Shown in pieces: positions 15,111 through 24,180 of a stretch of DNA of 64,000 bases. The notes below the pieces were generated by a model. The model was not told the origin of the DNA and searched no databases. It saw nothing but the letters and a program-made list of their open reading frames with translations. The translations under genes were made by a program, and so were the position numbers. The DNA lies in assembly GCA_017938405.1 (NCBI GenBank), contig JAGBBP010000047.1, positions 45,371-109,370 of the forward strand. The letters run 5' to 3'. Every line of letters begins with the position of its first letter. Positions within the stretch are counted from its first letter, which is position 1. The stretch comes from Lachnospiraceae bacterium. GTDB lineage: Bacteria > Bacillota > Clostridia > Lachnospirales > Lachnospiraceae.

Positions 15111-17135
15111 ATGATAACCGGAATCGGTACGGATTTGGTTGAGATTGCCCGGGTGCAAAAAGCAATCGGGCGTTCTTCTTTTTTAGAAAAAGTTTATACG
15201 GAAAAAGAACGGGAATTGATTGGGGCACGCGCGAATCGTGCAGCAACCAATTTTGCCGCGAAGGAAGCGGTGGCAAAGGCTCTGGGGTGCGGTTTCACTG
15301 GGATTGCGCCGGTAGAAATCGAAGTACTGCGACAGCCTTCCGGTATGCCCTATGTGGTACTTCACGGCAGGGCAAAGGCAAAGGCGGAAGCACTTGGGAT
15401 TACAAAGATTCAGGTGTCGTTAACGGATACGGCAGAGTATGCCCAGGCTTATGTGATTTGTGAAGGAGAAGCGGGGCCGGAGGGATTGTACCGGACGCAT
15501 GTGCCGGAGATGGAAGTTTCCTTGGAGGAAGCCGGGTTACCGGTTCTTACTGCGGCAGGGATGAAAGAAGCAGACCGCCGGACCATAGAAGATTTCGGGA
15601 TTCCTTCTCTTGTTCTGATGGAACGGGCAGCCCTTGCCGTGGCAGAACGGGTAAAGGCCTATGCAACAAAGAAGAGCCGTATCGGTGTGCTTTGCGGCAC
15701 CGGAAATAACGGCGGTGACGGCGTGGCGGTGGCACGTTTGCTTAGAGAAGCGGGATATGATGCCACGATTTTGTTAAAGGATGCTCCGTTGTATGGGATG
15801 GAAACCGACAGAAAGGAAGATGCTTCGAAACCGGGACAAAGGTTGTCCGGGACACCGGAGTTTTTGCATCAGATGAAAATTGCATCGGTTTGCGGTGTGA
15901 CTGCTTGCGAGCCTTTTGATACAAAGCGTTTTGATATTATAGTGGATGCCCTGTTCGGTATCGGTTTGTCAAAACCGGTAGAGGGTGAATACGCAAATTT
16001 ATTGGAACAGATAAACAAAGAATCGCATATTGTAATAGCGGTGGATATTGCATCCGGAATTTCCGCATCTGACGGAAAGGTATGCGGGACTGCTTTGCGT
16101 GCGGACGAAACCGTAACCTTCGGTGCGGCAAAATGGGGTCATCTGTTGTATCCGGGAAAAGAATATACGGGAATACTGACGGTGGCGGATATCGGATTTC
16201 CAAAGGAAATTTTGACGGAACAACAGCAGGGAATGCGACTTACGCCGGAAGGCGCAGCGAAGCTTTTGCCGGCTCGACCGGCCTATTCCAACAAAGGAAC
16301 CTTCGGAAAAGTAGCGGTAATTGCCGGCAGTAAAAATATGGCGGGAGCAGCATACTTCGCGGCTTGCGGGGCATATCGAACGGGAGCCGGGCTGGTAAAG
16401 ATTGTATCTCCGGAATGTAACCGGGAGATTTTGCAGACTCTACTACCGGAGGCAATGCTGACCACGTATATGACGAAGGATGAGTTGCCGGCGGTGGTGG
16501 AAGAAGCGGTAAGTTTTGCGGATGCAATCATAATCGGTCCGGGACTTTCACAGAATGACGAGGCGGAGGCATTGGTTTCTTTGCTCCGGGATACGTTGAT
16601 TGGAAGAGAAAAGGTGCCGGCAACCCTGTGGGATGCGGATGCACTGAATTTATTGGCAAAGAAAATGGATGAGGACGGTTTGGTAAAAGAGGCGGAACGG
16701 TTGGCCTTTTTGAATAACTATTTGCCGCAGGATGCGGTACTGACGCCCCATCCGGGAGAACTTTCCCGATTGCTGCATATGCCGGTAAAGGAACTGACCG
16801 GGGACTTTTTAGAAACAGCAAAACGAATTGCGGGAGAAAGTAACCGGGTCTATGTATTAAAAGATGCGGTGACATTGACGATAAAAGATACGAGATGTAT
16901 TGTGAATACCACCGGAAATAACGGAATGGCAACCGGAGGCAGCGGAGATGTTCTGAGCGGTATTATCGGAGCGTTGCTGGCATCCGGAAAAGACACTTTT
17001 ACGGTAGCGGCACTGGGCGTTTGGCTTCATGGTGCAGCGGGGGATACGGCCCGGGAAACGGTGGGAACGGCACCGATGATTGCAAGGGATTTGTTACAGG
17101 CAATCGGTGGACTTTTTGAGGAAAAGAGGAAGTGA
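15111..17135 (+). CDS. Fusion of holo-ACP synthase (AcpS) with NAD(P)HX epimerase/dehydratase (NnrE-NnrD)
   Basis: A 674-residue trifunctional protein. Residues 1-120 are AcpS, which transfers phosphopantetheine from CoA to acyl carrier protein; D8 in GTDLVEI and E52 in AAKEAVAKALG are the metal-binding residues. About 135-380 is the YjeF_N epimerase domain (LCGTGNNGGDG near 191), and about 396-674 the ADP-dependent NAD(P)HX dehydratase (HPGELSRLL near 546, NNGMATGGSGDVLSG near 602). AcpS and nnr are often neighbours in Clostridia, but here one frame runs through all three with no internal stop. ATG 15111 is 6 bp after AAGGAG; the upstream part of the frame overlaps rex. The usual SH of the AcpS end (VSLSH) is TD here. 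Confidence 0.92.
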   Translation: MITGIGTDLVEIARVQKAIGRSSFLEKVYTEKERELIGARANRAATNFAAKEAVAKALGCGFTGIAPVEIEVLRQPSGMPYVVLHGRAKAKAEALGITKIQVSLTDTAEYAQAYVICEGEAGPEGLYRTHVPEMEVSLEEAGLPVLTAAGMKEADRRTIEDFGIPSLVLMERAALAVAERVKAYATKKSRIGVLCGTGNNGGDGVAVARLLREAGYDATILLKDAPLYGMETDRKEDASKPGQRLSGTPEFLHQMKIASVCGVTACEPFDTKRFDIIVDALFGIGLSKPVEGEYANLLEQINKESHIVIAVDIASGISASDGKVCGTALRADETVTFGAAKWGHLLYPGKEYTGILTVADIGFPKEILTEQQQGMRLTPEGAAKLLPARPAYSNKGTFGKVAVIAGSKNMAGAAYFAACGAYRTGAGLVKIVSPECNREILQTLLPEAMLTTYMTKDELPAVVEEAVSFADAIIIGPGLSQNDEAEALVSLLRDTLIGREKVPATLWDADALNLLAKKMDEDGLVKEAERLAFLNNYLPQDAVLTPHPGELSRLLHMPVKELTGDFLETAKRIAGESNRVYVLKDAVTLTIKDTRCIVNTTGNNGMATGGSGDVLSGIIGALLASGKDTFTVAALGVWLHGAAGDTARETVGTAPMIARDLLQAIGGLFEEKRK

Positions 17136-17137
17136 AC

Positions 17138-18319
17138 ATGATGGGGTATGAACTGCAGCAGGTAAAAGAATATTACCGGGTGAAGGCGGACATTAATCTG
17201 GACGCGATTACCCATAATGCGAAAGAAATAAAAAATTACTTACAGCCGGGGGTAAAGATGGCGGCGGTGATTAAAGCCGACGGTTACGGACACGGTGCGG
17301 TTCCGGTGGCGGATGCGGTGTATGAGCTGGCTGACTGGTTTGCGGTATCCAATATTGAAGAAGCGCTGGAACTGCGAGCAGGCGGAATCGAAAAACCGAT
17401 TCTGACTTTGGGTTATACGGCTCCCCTGCAGCTTGCGGAAGCAATCAAAAACCGGATTACCCTGACCCTTTGCGACAGGGAATCCGCAGAGGAAATCAGC
17501 GAGGCGGCAAAGAAAATCGGACTTACCGCAGAGGTGCACATTAAGGTGGACACGGGGATGGGACGTATTGGTTTTCCGGCAGAAGTCAACATGGCGGAAC
17601 AGGTGGCAGAGGCGGTAAAATTACCGCATATAAAGGCTACCGGTATCTATACCCATTTCGCCAGAGCGGATGAGACGGACAAGGCTGCAACAAAGCTTCA
17701 GTTCCAAAAGTTTCTTGCTTTTATTCATGGGTTGGAAACATGTGGAGTTACGGGACTTTTAAGACATGCGGAAAACAGTGCGGCGATTTTAAGTCTTCCG
17801 GAGTATCAACTGGATATGGTACGTCTCGGCATCAGTCTGTACGGTATGTATCCTTCCGATGAGGTTACGCCGGCGGAGTTTTCGTTGCAGCCGGCTATGG
17901 AAATCAAGTCTCATGTGGCCTTTGTAAAAACGGTTCTGGCAGGTACTGCCATCGGTTATAATGCTACCTATGTGACTTCGGAACAAAGACGGATTGCCAC
18001 GGTTCCGGTGGGGTACGGTGACGGATATCCGAGAGCTTTGTCCAATTGCGGGCGGGTTCTGGTACACGGACATAGCGTGCCGATTGTAGGCCGGGTTTGC
18101 ATGGATCAGATGATGATTGATGTGACGGAGGTGCCGGAGGTAAAGCGCGGGGATACGGTAACTTTGATGGGAAGAGAAGGAGAAGAGTTCATTACTGCGG
18201 AGGAAATCGGAGCATTGTCCCATTCCTTCCATTATGAGATGGTATGTAACGTGGGAAAGCGTATCCCGCGGGTTTATTATAAAAAGGGAGAAGCTGTCGG
18301 AGCACGCCATTTCGTCTGA
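17138..18319 (+). CDS. alr: Alanine racemase
   Basis: A 393-residue PLP enzyme that makes D-alanine for peptidoglycan. The PLP lysine is K46 in AVIKADGYGHG; the second catalytic tyrosine lies in the IGYNATY segment. The barrel and C-terminal beta domain have normal length. AGAGGA is 7 bp before ATG 17138, 2 bp after the upstream stop, so it is coupled to the AcpS-Nnr fusion. The alr-mazF order is also seen in Bacillus. Confidence 0.94.
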   Translation: MMGYELQQVKEYYRVKADINLDAITHNAKEIKNYLQPGVKMAAVIKADGYGHGAVPVADAVYELADWFAVSNIEEALELRAGGIEKPILTLGYTAPLQLAEAIKNRITLTLCDRESAEEISEAAKKIGLTAEVHIKVDTGMGRIGFPAEVNMAEQVAEAVKLPHIKATGIYTHFARADETDKAATKLQFQKFLAFIHGLETCGVTGLLRHAENSAAILSLPEYQLDMVRLGISLYGMYPSDEVTPAEFSLQPAMEIKSHVAFVKTVLAGTAIGYNATYVTSEQRRIATVPVGYGDGYPRALSNCGRVLVHGHSVPIVGRVCMDQMMIDVTEVPEVKRGDTVTLMGREGEEFITAEEIGALSHSFHYEMVCNVGKRIPRVYYKKGEAVGARHFV

Positions 18320-18404
18320 CGCATAGAATATAGCAAACGGTATCGGTATAAGATGTTCTTTCCGGGGAATACTGTTGCTATAGAGTAAAGCGGAGTGTGA
18401 AGAA

Positions 18405-18752
18405 ATGGTAATTCGACGTGGAGATATTTTTTATGCGGACCTGCGACCGGTAGTAGGTTCGGAACAGGGTGGAATCCGACCGGTGCTGATTATACAAAAC
18501 GATATCGGAAACAAGCACAGCCCGACGGTTATTTGTGCGGCAATCACTTCGAAAATGAACAAAGCAAAGCTTCCCACCCATGTGGAAATTACCGCAAATA
18601 AATACGATATTATGCGGGATTCGGTGATTTTGCTGGAACAGGTACGGACCATAGATAAGGTACGGTTAAAGGAAAAGGTTTGCCATCTGGACCGGGATGT
18701 GTTGGAGCGTATCAACAAGGCACTTTGTGTCAGCCTTGCGTTAGATACATAA
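18405..18752 (+). CDS. MazF/PemK family mRNA interferase (NdoA-type)
   Basis: A 115-residue toxin endoribonuclease of the EndoA/MazF type: [31 protein letters not shown] at the start in the family's beta-barrel order (GDI, then G-S-E-Q-G-G-xRPV), [10 protein letters not shown] in the middle. In Bacillus the homologue sits between alr and a regulator together with its antitoxin NdoAI; here the 85 bp between alr and this gene have no antitoxin frame. A partner may be encoded elsewhere. Confidence 0.92.
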   Translation: MVIRRGDIFYADLRPVVGSEQGGIRPVLIIQNDIGNKHSPTVICAAITSKMNKAKLPTHVEITANKYDIMRDSVILLEQVRTIDKVRLKEKVCHLDRDVLERINKALCVSLALDT

Positions 18753-18780
18753 CAAAAGAGAGAAAGGGGATTAAAGATCC

Positions 18781-20142
18781 ATGCAAGAGTATCCCATATT
18801 AGGTATCGGAATTATTCTTGGACTTTTTATTTTGAATGGTATTGCGTCGGCGGCGGAGACCGCTTTTGACCAACCGCTCAGTACGGTGATTAAGAAACGT
18901 GTTGCCGAGGGCGATAAGCGTGCAAAGAGGGTTTCTTTGATTTGTGACCGCAGAAAACGTTGTACTACGATACTGGATTTACTTCGTACCGTGACAGTGT
19001 TTCTTTGCGGTATTACATATGCGGAGCTTTTAAAAAACGAGACAGTACCGGCGCTCCGGGCGCTTTTTGCACCGTACAAACCATCAGAAGTTTATGTTTG
19101 GGGGAGTTTGATTTTAATTACGGTAGCGGTGGTATGGCTGGCGGAACTGCTTAGTATAAAGGTACCGAAGAAATTAGGCTTTAAGTATGCGGAACGGTTC
19201 GTATTCCGAATTTCCGGTTTCGTACGTTTCTTTATGATTTTGTTTGCACCGCTTGCGTTCCTTGCGGAAAGGATGGCAAGGGGAATTGCGGCGATGTTTG
19301 GTGTACATCCGGGGGATATTGCGGAAAATGTAACGGAGGAAGAAATCATTTCCATCGTGACGGAAGGTCAGGAACAGGGCCTTTTGGATGAGGAAGAAGC
19401 GGAAATGATTACCAATGTTATGGACTTTGATGCCAAGGCGGCACGGGATGTCATGACCCGGAAAAAGAAGATTATCGGAATTCGGGAAGAGATGAGCATC
19501 GAGGAAGCATTGGAATTCGGATTAAAGGAGAATTATTCCCGGTTTCCGATTTACGCGGAGAATTTGGACAATATTACGGGGATTCTGCATTTAAAGGATT
19601 TGATGCTTTATTTCATGGAGTATCGGAATGAACCGGAGATATTACGGAACACACCGCTTTCTGATCTTGCGAGAGAGCCGTATTTTGTGCCGGAAACCCA
19701 GAATATCGATGTGTTGCTCAATGATATGCAGGAAAAGAAGATTCATATGGCGGTGGTCATTGACGAATACGGCCAGACAGCCGGGGTTGTGGCCATGGAG
19801 GACATGCTGGAGGAAATTGTAGGTGATATTCAGGATGAGTACGATGATGAGGAACAGGAGATTGTTCCGCAAAACGACGGTACCTGGCTGGTTCGTGGTT
19901 TTACGATGTTGGAAGAATTGGGAGACGTACTGGATGTGGATTTTTCGGAGGAAGAGGCCGATACATTAAACGGGTTTGTGATATCAAAGCTGGGACGCCT
20001 TCCTTCGGAAGAAGAAACGGAATATCCGGTGGTTACCGAATACGGATATTGCTTTGAAATCTGTAAGGTAAAAGGAAAGCAGATTGATACCGTAAGGGTG
20101 TCGACGGTGGTAGAACCTATTGTTGAAACGATGGAGCAATAA
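18781..20142 (+). CDS. Hemolysin/CorC family protein (CNNM-CBS-CorC_HlyC)
   Basis: A 453-residue membrane protein. Residues 1-185 are the CNNM (DUF21) domain with about four membrane segments; 205-335 a pair of CBS domains (VMTRKKKIIGI, GVVAMEDMLEEIVGDIQDE); 350-440 the CorC_HlyC domain. Relatives are linked to magnesium or cobalt export and adenine-nucleotide sensing; the historical hemolysin name is not functional evidence. It begins 28 bp after mazF behind GAAAGGGG. Confidence 0.88.
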   Translation: MQEYPILGIGIILGLFILNGIASAAETAFDQPLSTVIKKRVAEGDKRAKRVSLICDRRKRCTTILDLLRTVTVFLCGITYAELLKNETVPALRALFAPYKPSEVYVWGSLILITVAVVWLAELLSIKVPKKLGFKYAERFVFRISGFVRFFMILFAPLAFLAERMARGIAAMFGVHPGDIAENVTEEEIISIVTEGQEQGLLDEEEAEMITNVMDFDAKAARDVMTRKKKIIGIREEMSIEEALEFGLKENYSRFPIYAENLDNITGILHLKDLMLYFMEYRNEPEILRNTPLSDLAREPYFVPETQNIDVLLNDMQEKKIHMAVVIDEYGQTAGVVAMEDMLEEIVGDIQDEYDDEEQEIVPQNDGTWLVRGFTMLEELGDVLDVDFSEEEADTLNGFVISKLGRLPSEEETEYPVVTEYGYCFEICKVKGKQIDTVRVSTVVEPIVETMEQ

Positions 20143-20161
20143 TTAAAACAGGAATTAACAA

Positions 20162-20190
20162 ACGCACCTGCAATTCGCAGGTGCGTTTTA
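20162..20190. terminator. Bidirectional terminator between convergent genes
   Basis: A 10-bp perfect stem (ACGCACCTGC 20162-20171 with 20177-20186) flanked by A-rich and TTTT sequence, between the CorC-type gene and the minus-strand PH-domain gene. Confidence 0.8.
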
Positions 20191-20203
20191 TGCATCATAA
20201 GAT

Positions 20204-20626
20204 TTAGTTTTCGATATCACCATCGTCGTCGAAATCACAATCCGGATCACTGATAAACTCACGATTGGAAACGCGCTTTTCCATACGTTCCTTTTCGATT
20301 AAATCCGAAAGAAGATTTTTCACATCATAAGAGTGCTTTACATTGACAATGTTAAAATGGCCCATGGTTTTATCGCTGGAATGGCATTGAATGGTTCCGA
20401 GGCCGAACATCTTTTGAATCAGGGTTCTCTTTAACGAGATATCTAAAATACGGTATAAACGTACTTCGTCTTCCCTGGTAGTGAAGAAGCCCGTTTTAAT
20501 AAGTAAGCGGTCTTTGGTTAAGCGGTAAACGGTAAAGGTCCAAGGTAAACCGAAAAAGGTCAAACGTTTCCGCGCTCTCCATAAAATCTCATTTACACCG
20601 GTCTGCGGTAATTTGGAATCTGCCAT
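20204..20626 (-). CDS. PH-domain (DUF304-like) protein
   Basis: A 140-residue protein whose middle (WTFTVYRLTKDRLLIKTGFFTTREDEVRLYRILDISL, in pieces) matches bacterial PH domains of the YdbS/DUF304 kind: strands, an arginine-rich turn, and an FGLGTI step. No membrane segment is present, unlike YdbS. The C-terminus is an acidic tail (DPDCDFDDDGDIEN). The start at 20626 is preceded on the minus strand by GGAGGGT. The role is unknown, probably protein or membrane-associated binding. Confidence 0.75.
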   Translation of the reverse strand: MADSKLPQTGVNEILWRARKRLTFFGLPWTFTVYRLTKDRLLIKTGFFTTREDEVRLYRILDISLKRTLIQKMFGLGTIQCHSSDKTMGHFNIVNVKHSYDVKNLLSDLIEKERMEKRVSNREFISDPDCDFDDDGDIEN

Positions 20627-20692
20627 AACACCCTCCTCTAATCGTATACTTTACATCGGAATGACAAATGCTATCCGTATTCTTACATTGTT

Positions 20693-20721
20693 AGTGTAGC
20701 ATAAGAATGTCAAATTGACAA
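20693..20721 (-). promoter_or_regulatory. Promoter of the PH-domain gene
   Basis: On the minus strand, TTGTCA (20721-20716) and TACACT (20698-20693) with a 17-bp spacer. Confidence 0.55.
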
Positions 20722-20766
20722 GGAAAAGAATAGGTGAGTTTTTACGGCGTTTTTAGAGTGTAAGAA

Positions 20767-20795
20767 TTGACTTTATATTGAAATCCGTTTATACT
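20767..20795 (+). promoter_or_regulatory. Promoter of the deo/cdd operon
   Basis: TTGACT (20767-20772), 17 bp, TATACT (20790-20795), divergent from the PH-domain promoter and 44 bp before the deoD start. Confidence 0.7.
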
Positions 20796-20839
20796 GAATA
20801 TAACGTAAATGCAGTGAAGTGACAGGAAAGGAGTATACT

Positions 20840-21550
20840 ATGGCAGCAGTACCGACCGCTCATAATGCGGCAAAAGAAGGCGAAATCGCAAAAACAGTGT
20901 TATTACCGGGAGACCCGCTTCGGGCAAAGTTCATTGCGGATACCTATTTGGAGGATGTAACCTGTTTTAATACGGTCCGGAATATGTTCGGTTATACCGG
21001 AACTTATAAAGGAAAAAGAATATCGGTGATGGGCAGTGGTATGGGTATGCCGTCCATCGGGATTTATTCCTATGAATTATATCATTTTTATGATGTGGAC
21101 AGGATTATCCGTATCGGTTCCGCAGGAGGTATTTCCGATAAGGTAAAACTTCGGGACCTTGTCATCGGTTTGGGAGCGTCTACGAACAGCAATTATGCAG
21201 ACCAGTACAATCTGCCGGGTACCATTGCACCGATTGCGGATTACGAACTTTTGCGCCGTGCGGTAGAAGTTGCGGAAGGAATGAAGGTGCCGGTTGCGGT
21301 AGGCAATATTTTATCCTCCGATGTGTTTTATAACGCAGATCCGACCTTTAACGACCGTTGGAAGAAGATGGGGATTTTGTGTGTAGAGATGGAAGCTGCG
21401 GCGCTGTATCTGAATGCGGCTTATGCAGGGAAGCAGGCCCTTTGTATGCTGACCATTTCCGACCATTTATATACCGGTGAGGCACTTTCCTCCGAGGACA
21501 GACAAAACAGCTTCCATGAGATGATGCAGGTGGCGCTGGAATTGGCATAA
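20840..21550 (+). CDS. deoD: Purine nucleoside phosphorylase DeoD
   Basis: A 236-residue hexameric-type purine nucleoside phosphorylase that splits purine (deoxy)nucleosides with phosphate. [18 protein letters not shown] at the start, [13 protein letters not shown] (phosphate site) and VEMEAAALY (ribose site) are diagnostic; [11 protein letters not shown] carries the catalytic aspartate. ATG 20840 follows AAAGGAG; the upstream GTG in frame has no such site. Confidence 0.95.
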   Translation: MAAVPTAHNAAKEGEIAKTVLLPGDPLRAKFIADTYLEDVTCFNTVRNMFGYTGTYKGKRISVMGSGMGMPSIGIYSYELYHFYDVDRIIRIGSAGGISDKVKLRDLVIGLGASTNSNYADQYNLPGTIAPIADYELLRRAVEVAEGMKVPVAVGNILSSDVFYNADPTFNDRWKKMGILCVEMEAAALYLNAAYAGKQALCMLTISDHLYTGEALSSEDRQNSFHEMMQVALELA

Positions 21551-21563
21551 AGGAGAGTTAAAA

Positions 21564-22235
21564 ATGGATCAGAATGTAGTGAAATATGTGGATCATACAC
21601 TTTTAACCCAGACAGCAACCTGGGAAGAAATCAAGCAGATTTGTGATGATGGGTTGGCATACGGAACGGCCTCTGTATGTATTCCACCGTCTTTTGTAAA
21701 GAGAGCAAAGGATTACTTGGGAGACAAGCTGCCGGTATGTACGGTCATCGGTTTCCCGAACGGCTATAATACTACTGCGGTAAAGGTGTTTGAGACCAGG
21801 GATGCGGTGGCAAACGGTGCGGATGAAATCGATATGGTCATTAACATCGGCATGGTAAAGGAAGGAAACTTTGCCGGTCTGACGGAAGAGATTAAAGCAG
21901 TGAAGGAAGCCTGCGGCGGCAAGCTTTTAAAGGTGATTATCGAGACCTGTCTATTGACGGAGGAAGAAAAGATTGAAATGTGCCGCGTGGTTACGGAGGC
22001 AGGTGCGGAGTTTATTAAGACCTCCACCGGATTTTCCACAGCCGGCGCGACGTTTGCGGATATTGAACTGTTTGCAAAGCATATCGGCAAAGGCGTACAG
22101 ATGAAAGCAGCCGGCGGCATTTCTTCCTTAGAGGACGCAGAGAAGTTTGTTTCGCTCGGCGCCACCCGTTTGGGAACCAGCCGTATCGTAAAGATATTAA
22201 AAGCAAACGGCGAAACGGTAAAAGAAGGGTATTAA
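21564..22235 (+). CDS. deoC: Deoxyribose-phosphate aldolase DeoC
   Basis: A 223-residue aldolase that cleaves deoxyribose-5-phosphate to glyceraldehyde-3-phosphate and acetaldehyde. DHTLL at the start, [14 protein letters not shown] (lysine and glutamate of the active site) and [15 protein letters not shown] (Schiff-base lysine) are all present. It is 13 bp after deoD, making a deoxynucleoside breakdown unit. Confidence 0.95.
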   Translation: MDQNVVKYVDHTLLTQTATWEEIKQICDDGLAYGTASVCIPPSFVKRAKDYLGDKLPVCTVIGFPNGYNTTAVKVFETRDAVANGADEIDMVINIGMVKEGNFAGLTEEIKAVKEACGGKLLKVIIETCLLTEEEKIEMCRVVTEAGAEFIKTSTGFSTAGATFADIELFAKHIGKGVQMKAAGGISSLEDAEKFVSLGATRLGTSRIVKILKANGETVKEGY

Positions 22236-22265
22236 GGCCGGAAACACGGAAAGGAAGGTGCTTGT

Positions 22266-22769
22266 ATGGGAGAGAATAATACACAGTTACAGCCTTACGG
22301 AAAGAAAGTACCGGCGGTACAGAATATCGGAAAGAAGTTGCCGGATGCTATGAGCGATGCGGTATGTAGGAAATTGATTCGTGTTGCAATGGAGTACCGG
22401 GGAAAGGCGTATACCCCATATTCGGGATTTAAAGTGGGGGCGGCACTTTTGACAAACCGTCACGAAATCATCGGCGGTTGTAACATCGAAAATGCAGCCT
22501 ATACCCCGACGAACTGTGCGGAACGTACGGCGTTTTTTAAGGCGGTCAGCGAAGGGAAAAGGGACTTCCTTGCCATCGCAATTGTAGGTGGAAAAGGAGA
22601 TACCTTAGAAGAGTTCTGTGCTCCGTGCGGCGTGTGCAGGCAGGTGATGACGGAGTTTTGTGACCCGAAGACCTTTTTGATTATTTTGGCAAGGTCCGAG
22701 GTAGATTATATGATTTATACCTTGGAAGAGCTGATGCCTTTCGGGTTTTCCGGGAAGAACCTGGAATAG
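22266..22769 (+). CDS. cdd: Cytidine deaminase
   Basis: A 167-residue zinc cytidine deaminase. Zinc ligands and the proton shuttle are seen in NCAERTAFF (C-A-E) and CAPCGVCRQV (P-C-x-x-C). The first 33 residues (ENNTQLQPYGKKVPAVQN and following) are an extension beyond the normal start of the fold and could be trimmed if translation begins later, at MSDAV; the ATG at 22266 has GGAAGG upstream. It completes the nucleoside salvage run. Confidence 0.92.
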   Translation: MGENNTQLQPYGKKVPAVQNIGKKLPDAMSDAVCRKLIRVAMEYRGKAYTPYSGFKVGAALLTNRHEIIGGCNIENAAYTPTNCAERTAFFKAVSEGKRDFLAIAIVGGKGDTLEEFCAPCGVCRQVMTEFCDPKTFLIILARSEVDYMIYTLEELMPFGFSGKNLE

Positions 22770-22798
22770 AAAGTAACAAAGAGTAAGAGAGGATTTGT

Positions 22799-23686
22799 AT
22801 GAGTAATTATCAGGATTACATTGTAAGAGCAAGTGCGGCGGACGGACAGATTCGCGTGTTTGCGGCAACGACCAGAGACTTAGTGGAAAAGGCAAGAAAA
22901 ATTCACGGGACCAGTCCGGTGGCAACAGCGGCCCTTGGCCGTCTTCTTACCGGTGCGGCCATGATGGGCAGCATGATGAAAGGCAGAAGCGATGTGCTGA
23001 CGGTACAGATTATGGGAGACGGACCGATTGGGTCTTTGACCGTAACCGCAGATTCCATGTCCCGGGTGAAAGGTTTTGTACAGAACCCGGAAGTCATGCT
23101 TCCGGCAAGCAAAGAAGGGAAGCTTGATGTGGGCGGTGCGGTCGGTATGGGCATGCTTCGTGTCATTAAGGATTTGGGATTAAAGGAGCCGTATGTGGGA
23201 GAAACCGAGCTGATTTCCGGAGAAATCGCAGAGGATTTAACCGTTTATTTTGCCACATCCGAGCAAACTCCATCGTCCGTAGCCCTTGGTGTGCTTATGA
23301 ACCGCGACAATACGGTAGCACAGGCCGGCGGCTTTATTATCCAGCTGATGCCGGATGCGACGGAGGAAGTGATTTCCCATCTGGAGCAGAAACTGACGGA
23401 GGTAACGTCGGTGTCCGGACTTTTAGAGGAAGGAATGACTCCGGAGGAGATTTTGGAGTACATATTCGCAGGCTTTGACTTAAAGCTTCTGGATAAAATT
23501 CCGACCTCCTATTACTGTAACTGTTCCAAGACTCGTGTGGAAAAAGCATTAATCAGTATCGGTGCAAAAGAATTAAATGCTATGATTGCGGACGGTGAGC
23601 CCATTACCATGAATTGCCACTTCTGCGATAGCAGCTATACGTTTTCGGTGGATGAGCTAAAGGATTTGGTACAAAACTGCAGATAG
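22799..23686 (+). CDS. hslO: Hsp33 redox-regulated chaperone
   Basis: A 295-residue holdase activated by oxidation. The four zinc-binding cysteines lie at the C-terminus as CNCSK and CHFC (C-x-C and C-x-x-C). The N-terminal domain has ATTRDLVEKARKIHG and TGAAMMGSMMKG of the family. It starts 29 bp after cdd with AGAGAGGA upstream, probably in the same transcript. Confidence 0.95.
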   Translation: MSNYQDYIVRASAADGQIRVFAATTRDLVEKARKIHGTSPVATAALGRLLTGAAMMGSMMKGRSDVLTVQIMGDGPIGSLTVTADSMSRVKGFVQNPEVMLPASKEGKLDVGGAVGMGMLRVIKDLGLKEPYVGETELISGEIAEDLTVYFATSEQTPSSVALGVLMNRDNTVAQAGGFIIQLMPDATEEVISHLEQKLTEVTSVSGLLEEGMTPEEILEYIFAGFDLKLLDKIPTSYYCNCSKTRVEKALISIGAKELNAMIADGEPITMNCHFCDSSYTFSVDELKDLVQNCR

Positions 23687-23765
23687 CGGAAAAAGACAAA
23701 AGAGAAAACGTTGTGAGAAAATGAAGAACAACGGAAAATTGATGTATGGAAAGGTAGGAAAGAGA

Positions 23766-23990
23766 ATGAAGAAATGCCCGCAGTGTGAGGGGAAAGGGAT
23801 CTCCGTTTGTGTAGTCTGTTTCGGAGATAAAATCAATCCCATTCACAAAAACAAGGTGTGCGGTTTTTGCGGCGGACACGGAGAAACGAAATGTATTATA
23901 TGTGAAGGGAAAGGAGAGCTTTCTGACGATGACATTTTTGCCGTAGACGGAAAGCTGCCGAATTACCCGGCGAAACTTAGTAAAGATTAG
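23766..23990 (+). CDS. Mini zinc-finger protein with four DnaJ-like CxxC motifs
   Basis: A 74-residue protein made almost entirely of four CxxC knuckles: CPQCEGKG, CVVCFGD, CGFCGGHG and CIICEGKG. This spacing is that of the DnaJ cysteine-rich domain, which binds two zinc ions, but no J domain is present. ATG 23766 has AGGA 6 bp upstream; an in-frame ATG at 23721 would add 15 residues but lacks a site. It follows hslO, so a redox or folding role is plausible (inference). Confidence 0.65.
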   Translation: MKKCPQCEGKGISVCVVCFGDKINPIHKNKVCGFCGGHGETKCIICEGKGELSDDDIFAVDGKLPNYPAKLSKD

Positions 23991-23997
23991 ACGAAGG

Positions 23998-24030
23998 GCT
24001 GCCTGCTGTGAAGCAGGAGCCTTTCTTTTT
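23998..24030 (+). terminator. Terminator after hslO and the zinc-finger gene
   Basis: GGCT and CCTGCT pair with AGCAGG and AGCC around a GTGA loop (one bulged G), followed by TTTCTTTTTC. Confidence 0.7.
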
Positions 24031-24032
24031 CT

Positions 24033-24169
24033 GCGTGCAGGCAAAGTGAGCATGTTATGCAAACTGCGTGAGCTTGCTCATTTGCAGTTGCATAATCATG
24101 CGAACGTACCCACGACCGAGCGACTTTGTCGCGAGGTGTGGGAGATTGCGGAGCAAAAAGCCTGCACGC
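24033..24169. ncRNA. Candidate structured RNA or cloverleaf-like DNA element
   Basis: A 137-bp gene-free segment closed by a perfect 10-bp pair (GCGTGCAGGC 24033-24042 with 24160-24169). Inside lie a long stem (TTATGCAAACTGC 24055-24067 with 24084-24095, one bulge) and a hairpin CCCAC/GTGGG (24109-24113, 24138-24142) topped by GCGAC-TTT-GTCGC (24120-24132). The nested multi-branch layout suggests a folded RNA. The strand and function are unknown. Confidence 0.5.
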
Positions 24170-24180
24170 AATATTTGTAC

